In this document: positions 44,228 through 57,179 of the stretch, one piece after another
How positions within the stretch are numbered: position 1 is the stretch's first letter
How the letters are laid out: every line of letters starts with the position of its first letter
Origin: Lachnospiraceae bacterium
GTDB lineage: Bacteria; Bacillota; Clostridia; Lachnospirales; Lachnospiraceae
DNA: 64,000 nt
Direction of reading: 5' to 3'
NCBI GenBank assembly: GCA_024399135.1
Contig: JAKSHY010000009.1
Location: forward strand, 38,288 to 102,287
Made by a program: the position numbers and the translations under genes
Notes under the pieces: model-generated
Databases searched by the model: none
Seen by the model: only the letters and a program-made list of their open reading frames with translations
Told to the model about the DNA's origin: nothing

Positions 44228-45337
44228 ATGAAACTTTTATGTAAAAAATCAGATCTTGTTAATGGTGTTAATACTGTATCAAAAGCAGTACCAAACAAAA
44301 CAACAATGTCAATTCTTGAATGCATATTAATTGATGCTTCTGGAAATAACATTAAATTAATAGCTAATGATACAGAACTTGGAATTGAAACTACTATTAA
44401 TGGAACTATTGAAGATAAAGGTAAGATTGCATTAGATGCAAAGATATTATCTGAGATAGTAAGAAAATTACCTGATTCAGAAGTTTCTATTGAATGTGAT
44501 TCATCTTTAAAAACATATATTAAATGTGAAAAGGCTAATTTTACTATTATAGGTAAACCAGCTGATGAATTTACATATCTTCCTAAAGTTGAAAGATTAG
44601 ATTCTATTTTAATTTCTCAATATACATTAAAAGAAGTAATAAGACAGACAATATTCTCTATTGCTGATAATGATAATAATAAAATGATGACTGGTGAATT
44701 GTTCGAGGTAACAGGAGATTCATTAAGAGTTGCATCATTAGATGGTCATAGAATTTCTATTAGAAAAATTAATTTAAAAAATACATATTCTAATAAGAAA
44801 GTTATTGTTCCAGGAAAAACATTAAATGAAATAAGCAAGATTTTACCTGGAGATGCAGATAAGGATGTAAGTATTTTCTTTACTGGAAAACATATAATTT
44901 TTGAATTTGATACAACTATTGTTGTTTCAAGATTAATAGAAGGTGAATATTTCCCTATTGATCAGATGATTTCATCTGATTATGAAACTAAGATGACTAT
45001 TAATAAAAAGGATCTTTACGATTCTATAGACAGAGCTTTACTTTTAGTAAAAGAAGGAGACAAAAAGCCTATCATTCTTAATATTCAGAATGAATTAATG
45101 GAATTAAAAATTAATTCAACTGTTGGTAGTATGAATGAAGAAATTATTATTAGTAAGCAGGGAAAAGATTTATTGATTGGATTTAATCCAAAATTCTTTA
45201 TGGATGCACTTCGTGCAATTGAAGATGAAGAAATTTCAATTTATCTTGTTAATCCAAAAGCTCCATGCTTTATTAAAAATTCAGAAGAAACATATATTTA
45301 TATGGTTCTTCCAGTTAACTTTACAACAGTATCATAG
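44228..45337 (+). CDS. dnaN: DNA polymerase III beta clamp
   Basis: 369 residues, three sliding-clamp domains in tandem. The start MKLLCKKSDLVNGVNTVSKAVP and the end YIYMVLPVNF are typical. It encircles DNA and holds Pol III and the Y-family polymerases, whose clamp-binding peptides are in this window. A perfect DnaA box fills the space between the Shine-Dalgarno and the ATG. Confidence 0.97.
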   Translation: MKLLCKKSDLVNGVNTVSKAVPNKTTMSILECILIDASGNNIKLIANDTELGIETTINGTIEDKGKIALDAKILSEIVRKLPDSEVSIECDSSLKTYIKCEKANFTIIGKPADEFTYLPKVERLDSILISQYTLKEVIRQTIFSIADNDNNKMMTGELFEVTGDSLRVASLDGHRISIRKINLKNTYSNKKVIVPGKTLNEISKILPGDADKDVSIFFTGKHIIFEFDTTIVVSRLIEGEYFPIDQMISSDYETKMTINKKDLYDSIDRALLLVKEGDKKPIILNIQNELMELKINSTVGSMNEEIIISKQGKDLLIGFNPKFFMDALRAIEDEEISIYLVNPKAPCFIKNSEETYIYMVLPVNFTTVS

Positions 45338-45346
45338 GATAAAGAT

Positions 45347-45551
45347 ATGCAGACTATTACCATTAGAGATGAATTTATTAAATTAGGACAGGCATTAAAA
45401 TTAGCTGGACTTGTTGAATCAGGAGTTATGGCTAAAATAGTAATTCAGGATGGACAGGTTAAGGTTAATGATGTTGTAGATACCCAAAGAGGAAAAAAAC
45501 TCTACAATGGTGATATTTTCGAGTTTAATAATACCAAGGTTAAGGTAACAA

Positions 45552-45562
<11 letters not shown>
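45347..45562 (+). CDS. rlbA: S4-domain RNA-binding protein (YaaA/RlbA)
   Basis: 71 residues, a single S4 domain (FIKLGQALKLAGLVESGVMAKIVIQDGQVKVND). It lies between dnaN and recF as in Bacillus and overlaps recF by 11 bp. It is linked to ribosome assembly in Bacillus. Confidence 0.93.
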
Positions 45563-48616
<3,054 letters not shown>

Positions 48617-48625
48617 TTAACCTGT

Positions 48626-48640
48626 CGCGGCTTCGCCGCG
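48626..48640. other. GC-rich hairpin between gyrB and gyrA
   Basis: CGCGGC-TTC-GCCGCG gives a 6-bp all-GC stem with a triloop in an AT-rich gap of 46 bp. It is followed by A's, not T's, so it is not a plus-strand terminator. It may influence mRNA processing or gyrA translation. Confidence 0.5.
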
Positions 48641-48662
48641 AAAAAACAAAGGAAGATAAGTA

Positions 48663-51164
48663 ATGGAAGATAATATTTTCGACAAAGTACATGAAGTAGA
48701 CCTTCAAAAAACAATGGAAACTTCATATATCGACTATGCAATGAGTGTTATAGCTTCTCGTGCATTGCCTGATGTTCGTGATGGATTAAAGCCGGTTCAA
48801 AGAAGAGTTCTTTATTCAATGATTGAACTTAATAATGGACCAGATAAGCCACATCGAAAATCTGCACGTATCGTCGGCGATACGATGGGTAAATATCATC
48901 CACATGGTGACAGCTCAATTTATGGTGCACTTGTTAATATGGCACAGCCTTGGAGTTTTAGATATCCATTAGTTGATGGTCATGGAAACTTCGGTTCTGT
49001 AGATGGTGATGGCGCAGCTGCCATGCGTTATACAGAGGCTCGTCTTTCTAAGATTTCAATGGAATTATTAGCTGATATCAACAAAGATACAGTTGATTTC
49101 ATTCCTAACTTTGATGAAACAGAAAAAGAACCTGTTGTTCTTCCAAGTAGATATCCTAACCTTTTAGTAAATGGTACTACTGGTATTGCAGTAGGTATGG
49201 CAACTAACATTCCACCTCATAATTTAAGGGAAGTTACCAACGCATTAGTTAAAATAATTGATAACAGAGTTGAAGAAGACAGAGAAACAGAGATTGAAGA
49301 GCTTCTTGATATAGTTAAAGCTCCTGATTTTCCAACAGGAGGTATCATTTTAGGTACCAGAGGATGTGAAGAAGCATACCGTACAGGTAGAGGAAAGGTT
49401 GTTGTAAGAGCTGTTACAGATATCGAAGCAATGCCTAATGGAAAGAACAGAATTATTGTTACAGAGCTTCCTTATATGGTTAACAAGGCTAATCTTATTT
49501 TGAAGATTGCTGAATTAGTTAAGCTTAAGAAGATAGATGGTATTACTGATTTAAGAGATGAGTCAGACAGAGAAGGTATGCGAATTGTTATTGAGCTTAG
49601 AAGAGATGTTAATGCTAACATTATTCTGAATCAGTTATATAAGCATACACAGTTACAGGATTCCTTCGGTGTTATTATGCTTGCTTTAGTAAATAACGAA
49701 CCTAAGGTTATGTCACTTCTTCAGATGCTAGGTGAATACTTAAAGCATCAGGAGGAGGTAGTAACAAGAAGAACCAAATATGAACTCAATAAGGCAGAAG
49801 AAAGAGATCATATTTTACAGGGATTATTAATAGCTCTTGATAATATTGATGAAGTAATTCAGATTATAAGAAGTTCACCTGATACTCAGACGGCTAAAGA
49901 AAACCTGATGCAGAGGTTCGGTTTAACAGAAGTTCAGGCTCAGAATATTGTTGATATGAGACTTCGTGCATTAACAGGCTTGGAGAGAGCTAAGCTTGAG
50001 AATGAACATGAAGAGCTTGTTAAGAGAATTGCTGAATTAAAAGCTATTTTAGGAGATGAAAAGCTTCTCCTTGGTGTAATCAAAAAGGAAATGGTGATTA
50101 CAGCAGAAAAATATGGCGATGACAGACGTTCTAAGATAGGACATGATGAGTATGATATTACAGATGAGGATATGATTCCTAATGAGAATACTATCATCGC
50201 AATGTCAAGTCTTGGATATATTAAGAGAATGACCATTGATAACTTCAAGTCTCAGCACAGAGGCGGCAAGGGAATCAAGGGAATGAATACAATTGATGAG
50301 GATTATATTGAAGATCTTCTTATGACTACCACTCATCACTATATTATGTTCTTTACTAATATGGGACGAGTATACAGAATGAAGGCTTTCGAAATTCCAG
50401 AAGGTTCGAGAACTTCACGAGGTGTAGCAATTATTAATCTTCTTCAGTTGAATCCGGGTGAAAAGATATCAGCACTTATTCCAGTTAAGGAATATGAAGA
50501 AGAGAAGAATCTTTTCATGGTAACCAAGAAGGGTACTATTAAGAAAACTAAGGTTACTGAGTACTCAACCATAAGAAAGAATGGATTAATAGCAATTAAT
50601 CTTCGTGATGATGATGAATTAATTGAGGTTAAGATTACAGACAAAGATACAGAAGTATTCTTAGTTACTAAGTATGGTCTTTGCATAAGATTTAATGAAA
50701 CAGATGTTAGAAATACCGGAAGAAGCTCTATGGGTGTTCGTGGTATGAACTTAGCAGATGGTGATGAGATTGTTGGAATGCAGCTTGATCATCAGGGAGA
50801 TTCATTATTAATCGTATCTGAAAAGGGTATGGGTAAGAGAACTGCTTTGGAAGAATTCCATAACCAGAACAGAGGTGGTAAGGGAGTTAAGTGCTACAAG
50901 ATAACAGAAAAGACAGGTTATGTTGTTGGTGTTAAGGCAGTTAATGACGATCATGAAATAATGATGATTACTAATGCCGGTATTCTAATTCAGATTCCAA
51001 TGTCTGATGTATCTGTTATTGGAAGATCTACATCGGGAGTTAAATTAATTAACCTTGATAATGGAGTTACAGTTGCTAAAATAGCAAAGGTAAGAGATAA
51101 GATTACTCAGGGAAATGAAGAAATTTCGGAAGAAGATTTAGAAGACGAAGTTCCTGAAGAATAA
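48663..51164 (+). CDS. gyrA: DNA gyrase subunit A
   Basis: 833 residues. The quinolone-determining segment reads [29 protein letters not shown] and the catalytic Tyr is in [16 protein letters not shown]. The C-terminal beta-pinwheel has the GyrA-box region [12 protein letters not shown] and repeats such as [12 protein letters not shown]. With GyrB it introduces negative supercoils. Confidence 0.98.
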   Translation: MEDNIFDKVHEVDLQKTMETSYIDYAMSVIASRALPDVRDGLKPVQRRVLYSMIELNNGPDKPHRKSARIVGDTMGKYHPHGDSSIYGALVNMAQPWSFRYPLVDGHGNFGSVDGDGAAAMRYTEARLSKISMELLADINKDTVDFIPNFDETEKEPVVLPSRYPNLLVNGTTGIAVGMATNIPPHNLREVTNALVKIIDNRVEEDRETEIEELLDIVKAPDFPTGGIILGTRGCEEAYRTGRGKVVVRAVTDIEAMPNGKNRIIVTELPYMVNKANLILKIAELVKLKKIDGITDLRDESDREGMRIVIELRRDVNANIILNQLYKHTQLQDSFGVIMLALVNNEPKVMSLLQMLGEYLKHQEEVVTRRTKYELNKAEERDHILQGLLIALDNIDEVIQIIRSSPDTQTAKENLMQRFGLTEVQAQNIVDMRLRALTGLERAKLENEHEELVKRIAELKAILGDEKLLLGVIKKEMVITAEKYGDDRRSKIGHDEYDITDEDMIPNENTIIAMSSLGYIKRMTIDNFKSQHRGGKGIKGMNTIDEDYIEDLLMTTTHHYIMFFTNMGRVYRMKAFEIPEGSRTSRGVAIINLLQLNPGEKISALIPVKEYEEEKNLFMVTKKGTIKKTKVTEYSTIRKNGLIAINLRDDDELIEVKITDKDTEVFLVTKYGLCIRFNETDVRNTGRSSMGVRGMNLADGDEIVGMQLDHQGDSLLIVSEKGMGKRTALEEFHNQNRGGKGVKCYKITEKTGYVVGVKAVNDDHEIMMITNAGILIQIPMSDVSVIGRSTSGVKLINLDNGVTVAKIAKVRDKITQGNEEISEEDLEDEVPEE

Positions 51165-51169
51165 TTAAG

Positions 51170-51193
51170 ACCCCCACCTTATGGTGGGGGTTT
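51170..51193 (+). terminator. Intrinsic terminator after gyrA
   Basis: ACCCCCACC-TTAT-GGTGGGGGT is a 9-bp stem with a 4-nt loop and a short T run. It starts 6 bp after the gyrA stop. Confidence 0.8.
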
Positions 51194-51221
51194 AGTAAAC
51201 AAGCTTGAAAAGAGAATTGTT

Positions 51222-51518
51222 TTGGCAAGAAAAACTAAGCAAATTGAAGGACAATTAGATTTTTTTGATATGCTAATGGCTGATCTTCCTTTATCAGAAA
51301 TGGATCAGTTCTTAGAATGTGAATTATGCTGGTGCAAAACCTGTAAGCATAATTCAAAAAACGAAGGTGAACCAAGAGATTTCGGTGGTGAATTGAAACC
51401 ATGCCCGGCGTGTGAATTCTGCATAGAAAATGATGAGCCTGAGGTATGTGAAATTGGTTCATACAAAAATGGATGTAAATTAAGAGCCGAAGAAGAAGGA
51501 TTAGGCCCTAATACATAA
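51222..51518 (+). CDS. Small cysteine-rich protein of unknown function
   Basis: 98 residues from a TTG start at 51222; no ATG gives a better start and no strong Shine-Dalgarno is visible. Nine Cys fall in two groups: CELCWCKTC (33 to 41) and CPACEFC (61 to 67) plus C76 and C85. These could bind one or two zinc ions or an iron-sulfur centre. I do not recognise the family. Confidence 0.65.
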   Translation: MARKTKQIEGQLDFFDMLMADLPLSEMDQFLECELCWCKTCKHNSKNEGEPRDFGGELKPCPACEFCIENDEPEVCEIGSYKNGCKLRAEEEGLGPNT

Positions 51519-51539
51519 ATTTTGAGGAGATTATGAAAA

Positions 51540-52721
51540 ATGGAAAACTATGAGATTTTAAGGGAGCTCGCAATTATTGTAGTTGCTGCGAAGCTCTTCG
51601 GTCTTGTTGCGCGAAAACTCAAGGCTCCACAGGTTGTTGGTGAAATTATGGCAGGTGTAATTATTGGTCCGAGTGTATTCGGAATAGTTACACAGAATGA
51701 TTTCATTACTTACATGGCAGAAATCGGTGTAATTTTATTAATGTTTTCTGCAGGTTTGGGAACAGATTTAAAGCAGCTTATTAAGACAGGACCACAGGCT
51801 ACGCTGGTTGCCTGCTGTGGAGTATTCTTCCCATTAGTTGCTGGAGCATTACTTTATATGGGATTCTATGGAATGAGTCCATGGGGTTCGCTTGAATTTT
51901 ATAAGGCAGTATTTATTGGCGTTATTTTAACAGCTACATCGGTTAGTATAACTGCGCAGACCCTTAAAGAAATGGGAAAAATCAGTTCCAAAATAGGAAC
52001 TCTGATTTTAAGTGCAGCTATTATTGATGATGTCATTGGTATTATTATTCTGACATTCGTTATTGGATTTAAAGATCCGGAAGCACATCCAATGACTGTA
52101 GTAATAAGTACTATTTTGTTCTTCGTATTCGCATTAATAGTTGGAGTAGTATCTTATAAGATATTTAAATGGGTAGATGCAAGATATCCTCATACCAGAA
52201 GAATTCCTATTGCTGGTTTAGCATATTGTTTTGCTTTTTCATTCATAGCTGAGAGATATTTTGGAATTGCAGATATTACAGGTGCATATGTTGCAGGTAT
52301 TATTTTGTGTTCAATAGATGATTCAAGCTATATCGAAAGAAAGGTTGATATCAATTCATATATGTTGTTTGGTCCAGTATTTTTCGCAAGTATCGGATTA
52401 AAGACAAGCTTTGACGGAATGACACTTGATTTACTTTGGTTTTCAATAGGATTCGTATTAGTTGGTTTATTTGCTAAAATTATTGGCTGTGGATTAATGG
52501 CCAAGTGCTTTAAATATAGTAATAATGATGCCTTGAAGGTAGGAGTAGGTATGATGACTAGAGGGGAAGTAGCCCTTATTGTTTCACAAAAGGGGTTATC
52601 GGTCGGATTACTGGATTCAAAATATTTCGCCTGCGTAATTTTACTTATTATAGTATCAAGTATATTAACACCGATTATTTTGAAGCTTTTATACTCAAAG
52701 GATAAGGCAGAATTAGCATAA
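51540..52721 (+). CDS. CPA2-family cation:proton antiporter (Kef/NapA-like)
   Basis: 393 residues with about 12 membrane segments. The N-terminal KLFGLVARKLKAPQVVGEIMAGVIIGPS and the acidic pair in AAIIDDVIGIIILTF mark the CPA2 family; no TrkA domain follows. It exchanges K+ or Na+ for H+. The start at 51540 lies within a 6-codon mini-ORF (ATG at 51533, reading MKNGKL) that shares the same Shine-Dalgarno. Confidence 0.9.
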   Translation: MENYEILRELAIIVVAAKLFGLVARKLKAPQVVGEIMAGVIIGPSVFGIVTQNDFITYMAEIGVILLMFSAGLGTDLKQLIKTGPQATLVACCGVFFPLVAGALLYMGFYGMSPWGSLEFYKAVFIGVILTATSVSITAQTLKEMGKISSKIGTLILSAAIIDDVIGIIILTFVIGFKDPEAHPMTVVISTILFFVFALIVGVVSYKIFKWVDARYPHTRRIPIAGLAYCFAFSFIAERYFGIADITGAYVAGIILCSIDDSSYIERKVDINSYMLFGPVFFASIGLKTSFDGMTLDLLWFSIGFVLVGLFAKIIGCGLMAKCFKYSNNDALKVGVGMMTRGEVALIVSQKGLSVGLLDSKYFACVILLIIVSSILTPIILKLLYSKDKAELA

Positions 52722-52750
52722 ATGTGCATTTTTAATTGGGAGGACAGGGA

Positions 52751-55051
52751 ATGAAGTTTAGTAATGGATGCTGGTTACAAAAGGAAGGCTATGGATGCTT
52801 CGCACCACAGGAGGTTTATTTCACAACTGTTGAAAAGACCAAGGTTACAATGTGTGTTCCAACATATCATGTTGTTACTCGTGGTGATGTACTGGGAAAT
52901 ATTAATCTTACCATGGAGATTACATCTCCAGAGGAGGATATTTTAAGAATAAGAACATATCACCACAAGGGTGCTGTTATAGCTACTCCTGGGTTTGATA
53001 TTGAATTAACTGAGGAATTGCCATTAGATGTCAAGGATTCAGATGAGAAGATTGAAATTAAATCCGGATCAATGAGAGTTGTCATTGATAAGAAACAGTT
53101 CTCAATGAGTTTCTTTAGAGGAGATGAATTAATCACAAGATCTACAGGTCGTGATCTGGCTATCATGAAGACAGACTGGAAGGGTCTTGCATATGATAAT
53201 GGAGATAATGATGAAACATATATGCGCCAGATGCTTTCATTAGGAGTTGGCGAATTAGTATATGGTATGGGTGAGAAATTCACACCATTTATTAAGAATG
53301 GTCAGAGCGTTAATATCTGGAATGAAGATGGTGGTACATCTACAGAGCAGTCGTACAAAAATATACCATTCTACATTACTAACAAAGGATATGGTGTATT
53401 AGTAAATCATCCTGAAAATGTAGAATTCGAAGTAGCTAATGAAATGGTTACACGTACACAGTTTTCTGTTAAGGGCGGATATTTAGATTACTTCATCATC
53501 AACGGTCCTACAATGAAGGATGTATTAACAAGATATACAGATCTTACAGGAAAGCCATCGCTTCCAGCACCATGGACATTCGGATTATGGCTTTCAACAT
53601 CATTCACAACTAATTATGATGAAAAAACTGTAATGAGTTTCGTTGATGGAATGATAGACAGAGGTATTCCATTAAGAACCTTCCACTTCGACTGTTACTG
53701 GATGAAGGAGTTCCATTGGTGTAACTTCATCTGGGATGACAGAGTATTCCCAGATCCTGAAGGAATGCTTAAGAGAATTAAGGCTAAGGGATTGAACATC
53801 TGTGTATGGATTAATCCATATATTGGTCAGGAATCTGTATTATTTGATGAAGGTATGGAGAAGGGATACTTCATTAAACGTACTAATGGTCAGGTTTGGC
53901 AGTGGGATATGTGGCAGCCGGGAATGGCTATTGTAGATTTCACTAATCCAGAAGCCTGCAAATGGTTCCAGGATAAGCTTGAAATATTAATGGATATGGG
54001 AGTTGATTGCTTTAAGACAGACTTTGGTGAGAGAATTCCTACTAAGGATGTTGCATATTATGATGGCTCAGATCCTGTTAAGATGCATAATCTTTATACA
54101 TATCTTTATAATAAGTGTGTATATGATTTATTAGAGCGTAAACGCGGAAAGGGCGAGGCTGTATTATTCGCAAGATCTGCAACTGTTGGTGGACAGAAGT
54201 TCCCAGTTCACTGGGGTGGAGACTGCTGGTCAGATTATGAATCAATGGAAGAAAGTCTTCGTGGTGGATTGTCACTTCTTATGTCAGGTTTTGGTTTCTG
54301 GGCACATGATATAGGTGGATTCGAGAATACATCAACAGCAGACGTATATAAGCGTTGGGTTGCTTTCGGACTATTGTCATCTCATTCAAGATTACATGGA
54401 AGCTCGTCTTACAGAGTACCTTGGGTATATGATGATGAGGCAGTTGATGTAGTAAGATTTTTCACAAGATTAAAGGCTTCGTTAATGCCATATCTTTATA
54501 AAACAGCAATTGATACCTCTAAGTCAGGAGTTCCAACTATGAGATCTATGGTTATGGAATTCACAGAAGATAAGACATGTCACTTCCTTGATAAGCAGTA
54601 CATGTTAGGAGATAATCTTTTAGTAGCACCAATTTTCAATGAAGAAAGTATGGCAGAATATTATCTTCCAAAGGGAACATGGACTAATTTCTTCACTAAT
54701 GAAAAGGTAGAAGGTGGCCAGTGGATTAACGAAAAGCATGGCTACTTAAGCATTCCACTCATGGTTAAGGCTAATTCAATTGTTGTATTAGGTTCTACTG
54801 ATGATAAACCTGATTATGATTATGAAAATGGAGCTAAGATTAAAATATACGAGTTAGAAGATGGTAAGTGTGCTTCAACTGTAGTATATGGAATGGACAA
54901 GGAAGCAAAAATTACAGTATCTGCTAAGCGTGAGGGTAATACGATTATTATTGACGTTAAGACGAAAACTAACTGTACAGTTGAATTAGTAAATGTTACA
55001 GATGAAATATTCAGTATCGATTCTGATAAAACATTTACAGTTAATATTTAA
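52751..55051 (+). CDS. Alpha-xylosidase, GH31 (YicI-like)
   Basis: 766 residues from the ATG at 52751, which has GGGAGG upstream. Nucleophile D424 is in CFKTDFGERIP and acid/base D491 in HWGGDCWSD. The length and the motif KTDFGERIPT match E. coli YicI (772 residues), which removes alpha-xylose from xyloglucan oligosaccharides. There is no signal peptide, so the substrate enters the cell. It precedes a beta-galactosidase gene, which fits side-chain removal from xyloglucan. Confidence 0.92.
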   Translation: MKFSNGCWLQKEGYGCFAPQEVYFTTVEKTKVTMCVPTYHVVTRGDVLGNINLTMEITSPEEDILRIRTYHHKGAVIATPGFDIELTEELPLDVKDSDEKIEIKSGSMRVVIDKKQFSMSFFRGDELITRSTGRDLAIMKTDWKGLAYDNGDNDETYMRQMLSLGVGELVYGMGEKFTPFIKNGQSVNIWNEDGGTSTEQSYKNIPFYITNKGYGVLVNHPENVEFEVANEMVTRTQFSVKGGYLDYFIINGPTMKDVLTRYTDLTGKPSLPAPWTFGLWLSTSFTTNYDEKTVMSFVDGMIDRGIPLRTFHFDCYWMKEFHWCNFIWDDRVFPDPEGMLKRIKAKGLNICVWINPYIGQESVLFDEGMEKGYFIKRTNGQVWQWDMWQPGMAIVDFTNPEACKWFQDKLEILMDMGVDCFKTDFGERIPTKDVAYYDGSDPVKMHNLYTYLYNKCVYDLLERKRGKGEAVLFARSATVGGQKFPVHWGGDCWSDYESMEESLRGGLSLLMSGFGFWAHDIGGFENTSTADVYKRWVAFGLLSSHSRLHGSSSYRVPWVYDDEAVDVVRFFTRLKASLMPYLYKTAIDTSKSGVPTMRSMVMEFTEDKTCHFLDKQYMLGDNLLVAPIFNEESMAEYYLPKGTWTNFFTNEKVEGGQWINEKHGYLSIPLMVKANSIVVLGSTDDKPDYDYENGAKIKIYELEDGKCASTVVYGMDKEAKITVSAKREGNTIIIDVKTKTNCTVELVNVTDEIFSIDSDKTFTVNI

Positions 55052-55086
55052 AAGCTAGCTTTATATAGTTAAAGTTATTTGGTTAT

Positions 55087-55121
55087 GAGATGGCAGCCCG
55101 GTTCTACTGGACTGTCGTCTC
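55087..55121 (+). other. mRNA hairpin between the GH31 and GH42 genes
   Basis: GAGAT-GGCAG-C-CCGG and CTGG-A-CTGTC-GTCTC pair over 14 bp (some G-U) with a C/A mismatch and a TTCTA loop. No T-tract follows. It may stabilise one part of the mRNA or set the ratio of the two enzymes. Confidence 0.5.
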
Positions 55122-55149
55122 TGTAAATAAGAGTAACAGGGGATAAGTT

Positions 55150-57177
55150 GTGATAGAGTCAAAGAAAGTGTCAAAAGTTCTATACGGCGGAGATTATAAT
55201 CCAGAACAGTGGCCTGAGGAAATCTGGGAAGAAGATATGCGTCTATTTAAGGAAGCAAAAATAGATGTAGTTACATTAAATGTATTCTCATGGGCCATGA
55301 TTCAGCCAAATGAGGAAAAATATGATTTTTCAAAGCTTGATAAAATTATGAAGCTTGTTAAGAAAAATAATATTAATGTGTGTATGGCTACCTCTACTGC
55401 TGCTCATCCAGCATGGATGGCCAGAAAATATGATGATATTCTTCGAGTTGAAAAGAATGGAATGAAGCGACGCTTCGGTTCAAGACATAATTCATGCCCT
55501 AATTCTCCAACATATAGAAAATTCGCATCAAAGCTTGTTGAAAAATTAGCAAAAAGATATAAGGATTATGACAATATAGTTGCCTGGCATGTTTCTAATG
55601 AATATGGCGGAGAATGCTACTGTGATAATTGTGTGAAGGCCTTTAGAAAATGGGCCCAAGAAAGATATGGAACTATTGAAAAGGTAAATGATGCATGGAA
55701 CATGTCATTCTGGGGACATACATTATATGATTTTGATGATATAGTGCCAGCTGATTTTAGATCCGAAGAGTTCATGGCCTGGGATAGAGAAAGAAGCTGT
55801 TTTCAGGGTATATCTTTGGACTACAAAAGATTTAATTCTGACAGCATGCTGGAATGTTTTAAGTTAGAAAGAGATATTCTCAAAAAAATCACACCGGAAA
55901 TTCCAGTAACTACCAACTTGATGGGATGGTATAAGACACTTGATTATATGAAATGGGCCAAAGAGATGGACTTCGTTTCATGGGATAATTATCCGGGATT
56001 CGATACTAAGACTTCAGATACAGCTGCAATTCATGATACCATGAGAGGATTAAAGGGAGGAAAACCATTCTGTTTAATGGAACAGACTCCGGGAGTTACT
56101 AACTGGCATCCATATTGCAAGCTAAAGAGACCAGGAGTAATGAGATTATGGAGCTATCAGGCTCTGGCTCATGGTTCTGATACAGTTATGTTCTTTCAGA
56201 TGAGAAGATCACAGGGTGCTTCTGAGAAGTATCATAGTGCAGTTATTGATCATGTTGGAACGAATGAAACAAGAGTATTTAATGAAATTAAAGAGCTTGG
56301 AATTGAATTAGAAGAAATTGGAAGCGAATTTTTAGGAACCAGAACCAATTCGAAGGTGGCTATAGTATTCGATTGGGAGAACTGGTGGGCATGTGAACTT
56401 TCAGCAGGTCCAAGTATACTGATTAATTATATTAATGAAATATCTTCATATTATCGTGCCTTATATACACAGAATATTTCAGTTGATATTATAGGAGTAG
56501 ATGATGATATTTCGAAATATTCGTTGGTAATAGCACCTATGCTATATATGAATAAGTCAGGATATGATGACAGAATAAGAAGATATGTTGAAAATGGTGG
56601 TAATTATATTACATCATTCTTCAGTGGATATGTTGATGAAAATGACAAGGTTTTACTTGGAGGTTATCCGGGAAAGCAAAAGGATATCCTGGGAATATGG
56701 GTTGAAGAGTCAGACGCATTAACTGAAGAAGAAAGTAATAGCTTCATATACAAGGGTACAGAATATCCATCCAAGATAGTATGTGATATAATTCATCTTC
56801 GTGGTGGAAGAGAGATATCAACCTACGAAAAGGATTTTTATTCAGGTACTCCGGTGCTTACAGAAAATAAGCTTGGAAATGGAAGAGCATTTTATGTAGG
56901 TACGCATTCCTCAGATGAATTTTATTCAACCTTCTTAAGAGATATATGTCAGGAATTATTCATAGAACCTGTTTTGAATGCTCCAAGAGATGTTGAAGTA
57001 ACCTGTAGAGAAAACGAAGAGAACAAATATATCTTCATACTTAATCACAAGGACGAAGGAACAGAAGTAAGAATAAAGAAGTCAGGAACCAATATATTAA
57101 CTGGTGAAATTTTCATGGCAGATGATATTGTTAAGCTTGAAAAGAAGGGTGTAGCCATAATTAAAAGTAAGAAATAG
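55150..57177 (+). CDS. Beta-galactosidase, GH42
   Basis: 675 residues from a GTG start with GGGGAT upstream. The GH42 start YGGDYNPEQWPEE is clear; acid/base E151 is in HVSNEYGGECYC and nucleophile E311 in CLMEQTPGVTNW. C116, C156, C158 and C161 form the zinc cluster of the family. It has no signal peptide and cleaves galactosides inside the cell. Together with GH31 it fits breakdown of galactosylated xyloglucan or galactan fragments. Confidence 0.92.
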   Translation: MIESKKVSKVLYGGDYNPEQWPEEIWEEDMRLFKEAKIDVVTLNVFSWAMIQPNEEKYDFSKLDKIMKLVKKNNINVCMATSTAAHPAWMARKYDDILRVEKNGMKRRFGSRHNSCPNSPTYRKFASKLVEKLAKRYKDYDNIVAWHVSNEYGGECYCDNCVKAFRKWAQERYGTIEKVNDAWNMSFWGHTLYDFDDIVPADFRSEEFMAWDRERSCFQGISLDYKRFNSDSMLECFKLERDILKKITPEIPVTTNLMGWYKTLDYMKWAKEMDFVSWDNYPGFDTKTSDTAAIHDTMRGLKGGKPFCLMEQTPGVTNWHPYCKLKRPGVMRLWSYQALAHGSDTVMFFQMRRSQGASEKYHSAVIDHVGTNETRVFNEIKELGIELEEIGSEFLGTRTNSKVAIVFDWENWWACELSAGPSILINYINEISSYYRALYTQNISVDIIGVDDDISKYSLVIAPMLYMNKSGYDDRIRRYVENGGNYITSFFSGYVDENDKVLLGGYPGKQKDILGIWVEESDALTEEESNSFIYKGTEYPSKIVCDIIHLRGGREISTYEKDFYSGTPVLTENKLGNGRAFYVGTHSSDEFYSTFLRDICQELFIEPVLNAPRDVEVTCRENEENKYIFILNHKDEGTEVRIKKSGTNILTGEIFMADDIVKLEKKGVAIIKSKK

Positions 57178-57179
57178 AT

